The notes under the pieces are model-generated. The model did no database searches and was not told the origin of the DNA. It worked only from the letters and a program-made list of their open reading frames with translations. A program made the position numbers and the translations under genes. Positions 7,143-8,824 of a stretch of 8,824 nucleotides of DNA are shown piece by piece. Source of the DNA: Deltaproteobacteria bacterium (lineage in GTDB: Bacteria; Desulfobacterota; DSM-4660; Desulfatiglandales; Desulfatiglandaceae); NCBI GenBank assembly GCA_019307645.1, contig JAFDJF010000117.1, positions 1-8,824 on the forward strand, given 5' to 3'. Numbering within the stretch: the first letter of the stretch is position 1; every line of letters starts with the position of its first letter.

Positions 7143-7632
7143 TGGTGTAGACAGGTGGGTGGCAATCGCCGTTGCCAATGATGAGCAGTGGCAGAATTTC
7201 TGCAAGGTTATCGGCGATCCCGAATGGACCAATGATTCTAAATTTGCCACTTCCCGCGACCGGAAAAAAAACGAAGATGAGTTGGATGGTCGTATTGGCG
7301 ATTGGACCAGGAAATATACGCCGATACAGGTGATGACGATGATGCAGGAAGCCGGTGTACCTGCGGGTGTGGTTCAGACCGGTGAAGATCTTCTCAATGA
7401 TCCCCAGCTAGGGCATCGGGACTACTTTCCCTTACTGGATCACCCGGAGATCGGTCCGCATTCATATCACTCTCCAGCCTATCATCTCTCTAAAACACCG
7501 TGCAGGATAACTCGGCCGGCACCGTGCATCGGTGAACATAATGAGTTCGTGTACAAAGAAATCCTAGGATTCTCGGAGGATGAGATTGCGGACATGATCG
7601 TCGAAGGTGTGATAACCACCGAAGAGAAATGA
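7093..7632 (+). CDS. Class III CoA-transferase, catalytic-type subunit, C-terminal part of frameshifted gene
   Basis: This frame carries the C-terminal half of the transferase begun at 6426. Family similarity starts before the Met at 7093, with NRILGRMGNRDREMSPHGVY read from 7075. It continues through DRWVAIAVANDEQWQNFC, TPIQVMTMMQEAGVPAGVV, LNDPQLGHRDYF and the final PAPCIGEHNEFVYKEILG. The ATG at 7093 has no good ribosome binding site and lies inside the conserved GRMGNRD motif, so it is not a natural start. The two halves would join between MAP (ending 7070) and NRILGR (starting 7075). Relatives, as I remember them, have about 7-8 more residues there, roughly LLDYxVNG. That points to loss of about 20 or 23 bases rather than a one-base slip. 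The coding sense is otherwise intact, suggesting a recent event or a sequence artefact. Confidence 0.85.
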   Translation: MGNRDREMSPHGVYPCDGVDRWVAIAVANDEQWQNFCKVIGDPEWTNDSKFATSRDRKKNEDELDGRIGDWTRKYTPIQVMTMMQEAGVPAGVVQTGEDLLNDPQLGHRDYFPLLDHPEIGPHSYHSPAYHLSKTPCRITRPAPCIGEHNEFVYKEILGFSEDEIADMIVEGVITTEEK

Positions 7633-7760
7633 GACCTACTGTATCGGGATTGGGATATGAGTCAGACAAGAATAACTGGTGTCCATCCAGAAATGAGATA
7701 GGAATGGGGTACGGCCCAAAAATTGTTCCTTTTTAATCTGTATCTATTCGGCTTTTAAAA

Positions 7761-7779
7761 CCTGGTCTTCCGGGCCAGG
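7761..7779 (+). repeat. Hairpin (inverted repeat) in the intergenic region
   Basis: CCTGGTC pairs with GGGCCAGG as a 7-bp stem, one pair being T-G, around the 5-base loop TTCCG. No strong T-run follows (ATCTTTACTGG), so it is at best a weak terminator. It may instead be a leader structure or part of an operator. Confidence 0.4.
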
Positions 7780-7795
7780 ATCTTTACTGGATCTT
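7778..7795 (+). repeat. Direct repeat GGATCTT, 11-bp period
   Basis: GGATCTT occurs at 7778-7784 and again at 7789-7795, about one helical turn apart. The spacing would suit a regulator binding one face of the DNA, but a 7-base repeat can arise by chance. It lies 44-61 bases before the next start codon. Confidence 0.2.
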
Positions 7796-7823
7796 GGTGA
7801 CGGCGAAGCGGTCATTGCTCTAT

Positions 7824-7830
7824 GGGAGGA
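7824..7830 (+). promoter_or_regulatory. Ribosome binding site of the third CoA-transferase
   Basis: GGGAGGA lies 8 bases before ATG 7839 and supports this start for the gene that runs off the right edge. Confidence 0.8.
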
Positions 7831-7838
7831 AACACACG

Positions 7839-8824
7839 ATGGGAAAAAAAGGACCTTTATCAGGAATTCGCGTAGTCGAGTTGGCAACAGCGCTGGCGGC
7901 TCCGGGTGCGGCTCGCATCATGGCTGACCAGGGGGCTGACGTCATTAAGGTCGAGGTACCGGGGATCGGCGATGTTCTCCGTTTCGTTGGTCCGAATCGC
8001 AACGGTGTGACTGCGATCCACCAGAATGTGAACCGGGGAAAACGCTCGATTGCGATTGATTTGAAATCCGCTCGTGGCTGCGGATTGGTAAAAAAGCTTA
8101 CTGCCCGCGCGGATGTGTTCATTCACAATTTCCGACCGGGCGTCACTGAGCGGTTAGGTATCAGCTACGACGACATGTGCGCGGTCAATGAGGCGCTTAT
8201 TTATGTCTCGGTGACGGGCTTTGGACAAAAGGGGCCATATGCGAAAAAGCCTGCCTGGGATAACGTGATGCAGGCGTTTTCCGGGATTGCACAATCCCAG
8301 GCCGATCCTGAGACCGGAGAACCCGTACAGTTTTACCAGATTTTTGTGGACAAACTGACTGCAGTTACCGCAAGCCAGGCGATTACAGCGGCACTTTTTG
8401 CGCGCGAACAAGGAACAGGGGGACAGCATATTCAGCTCGCAATGGCCGATTGCGTGGTGGCCTTTTTGTGGCCGGACGTTGGGGCGGAGGCCACGTTTCA
8501 GGAAAAGGAAGGCATGGAGGTGGGAACCCCGCTCACAAGGGCGGCAAAGCCCCTGCGCTTTACAGACGGGTGGGCACAGGTGGCCCCGGTGAACGATAAG
8601 GAGTTTTTCGGGCTTTATCGCGCATTTGGCGTGGATGTGGGAGATGATCCTCGTCTGGCTACCATTGAAAACCGGATGCAAAACCTGCCGTTAGTCGAGG
8701 AGATGTTTGGAAAAATTACTGCCGTCGCCTCGGAGATGGAAGTCGAAGCGGCCATTGCGCGACTGGAAACCGAAGATGTCCCGTGTGCCCAGGTGATGGC
8801 CATCGCAGAACTTCCGCAACATCC
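7839..8824 (+). CDS. Class III CoA-transferase (CaiB/BaiF family), 3' partial
   Basis: The frame is open from ATG 7839 to the end of the window, giving 328 residues of an expected 390-410. Family features in order are LSGIRVVELATALAAPGAAR, QGADVIKVEVPGIGD, NRGKRSIAIDLKS and VFIHNFRPGVTERLGI. These are followed by SVTGFGQKGPYAKKPAWD and the RFTDGWAQVAP segment. Asp171 in FVDKLTAVTASQAI aligns without gaps with catalytic Asp169 of formyl-CoA transferase, so a single-chain active enzyme is likely. It would move CoA between organic acids in the cytoplasm; donor and acceptor are unknown. It is clearly diverged from the two upstream transferases, so it is not a recent tandem copy. The 206-base gap upstream suggests separate transcription. 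It might take over acid activation if the split enzyme upstream is dead, which is speculation. Confidence 0.93.
   Translation, partial: MGKKGPLSGIRVVELATALAAPGAARIMADQGADVIKVEVPGIGDVLRFVGPNRNGVTAIHQNVNRGKRSIAIDLKSARGCGLVKKLTARADVFIHNFRPGVTERLGISYDDMCAVNEALIYVSVTGFGQKGPYAKKPAWDNVMQAFSGIAQSQADPETGEPVQFYQIFVDKLTAVTASQAITAALFAREQGTGGQHIQLAMADCVVAFLWPDVGAEATFQEKEGMEVGTPLTRAAKPLRFTDGWAQVAPVNDKEFFGLYRAFGVDVGDDPRLATIENRMQNLPLVEEMFGKITAVASEMEVEAAIARLETEDVPCAQVMAIAELPQH

Larger units (their letters stand above)
7633..7838. other. 206-bp intergenic region before the third CoA-transferase
   Basis: This is the largest gap in the window and has no coding signal on either strand. It contains an AT-rich patch (about 7716-7760) that could hold a promoter. 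I cannot fit a confident -35/-10 pair with normal spacing. It also holds a hairpin and a short direct repeat, listed separately. The gap suggests that the third transferase may be transcribed apart from the upstream operon. Confidence 0.7.

Noticed and set aside
7093..7632. C-terminal transferase fragment as an independent gene
   Set aside because: Its Met lies within the conserved GRMGNRD motif, family similarity extends upstream of it, and there is no ribosome binding site.
8154..8681. Minus-strand open frame of 175 codons, with many Cys and His
   Set aside because: It is antisense to the third CoA-transferase. The Cys and His arise from reverse-reading its codons and form no Zn-binding pattern I recognise.
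1..8824. CRISPR arrays, tRNA or rRNA genes, insertion sequences
   Set aside because: I saw no regularly spaced repeats, no tRNA-like cloverleaf, and no transposase motif or terminal inverted repeats.

Overview
The window is a gene-dense, single-strand (+) stretch of a bacterial catabolic cluster for CoA thioesters. GC looks moderate, around one half by eye. Every protein-coding gene I can support belongs to acyl-CoA metabolism. The combination is a thiolase of the SCP-x/Zn-ribbon-partnered type, an acyl-CoA dehydrogenase, a crotonase and a pair of class III CoA-transferases. It resembles the modified beta-oxidation operons of anaerobic degraders, such as bbs for benzylsuccinate and bns for naphthylsuccinate. 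It would suit a strict anaerobe of the Desulfobacterota type. That host guess is inference, because no taxonomic marker is present.

Layout from left to right: (1) a thiolase-family gene cut by the left edge, with Ser where the nucleophilic Cys is expected; (2) an acetoacetyl-CoA synthetase, best started at a GTG at 956; (3) an acyl-CoA dehydrogenase; (4) a crotonase-fold enzyme lacking both classical hydratase glutamates; (5) a class III CoA-transferase subunit without the catalytic Asp; (6) a second class III CoA-transferase with the catalytic Asp, but split by a frameshift near 7070; (7) a 206-bp gap holding a small hairpin; (8) a third, self-sufficient-looking class III CoA-transferase cut by the right edge.

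A plausible joint role is as follows. A carboxylic acid is activated by CoA transfer, carried out by the heteromeric pair and/or the third enzyme. It is then desaturated by the dehydrogenase, hydrated or isomerised by the crotonase, and cleaved by the thiolase-fold enzyme. The synthetase brings acetoacetate, or a similar 3-oxo acid, into the CoA pool. The hydroxyacyl-CoA dehydrogenase step and the Zn-ribbon (DUF35) partner of the thiolase are not in this window and could lie upstream. The substrate cannot be read from the sequence. The most notable points are the substituted active sites in the thiolase and crotonase, the division of labour in the transferase pair, and the break in its catalytic subunit.
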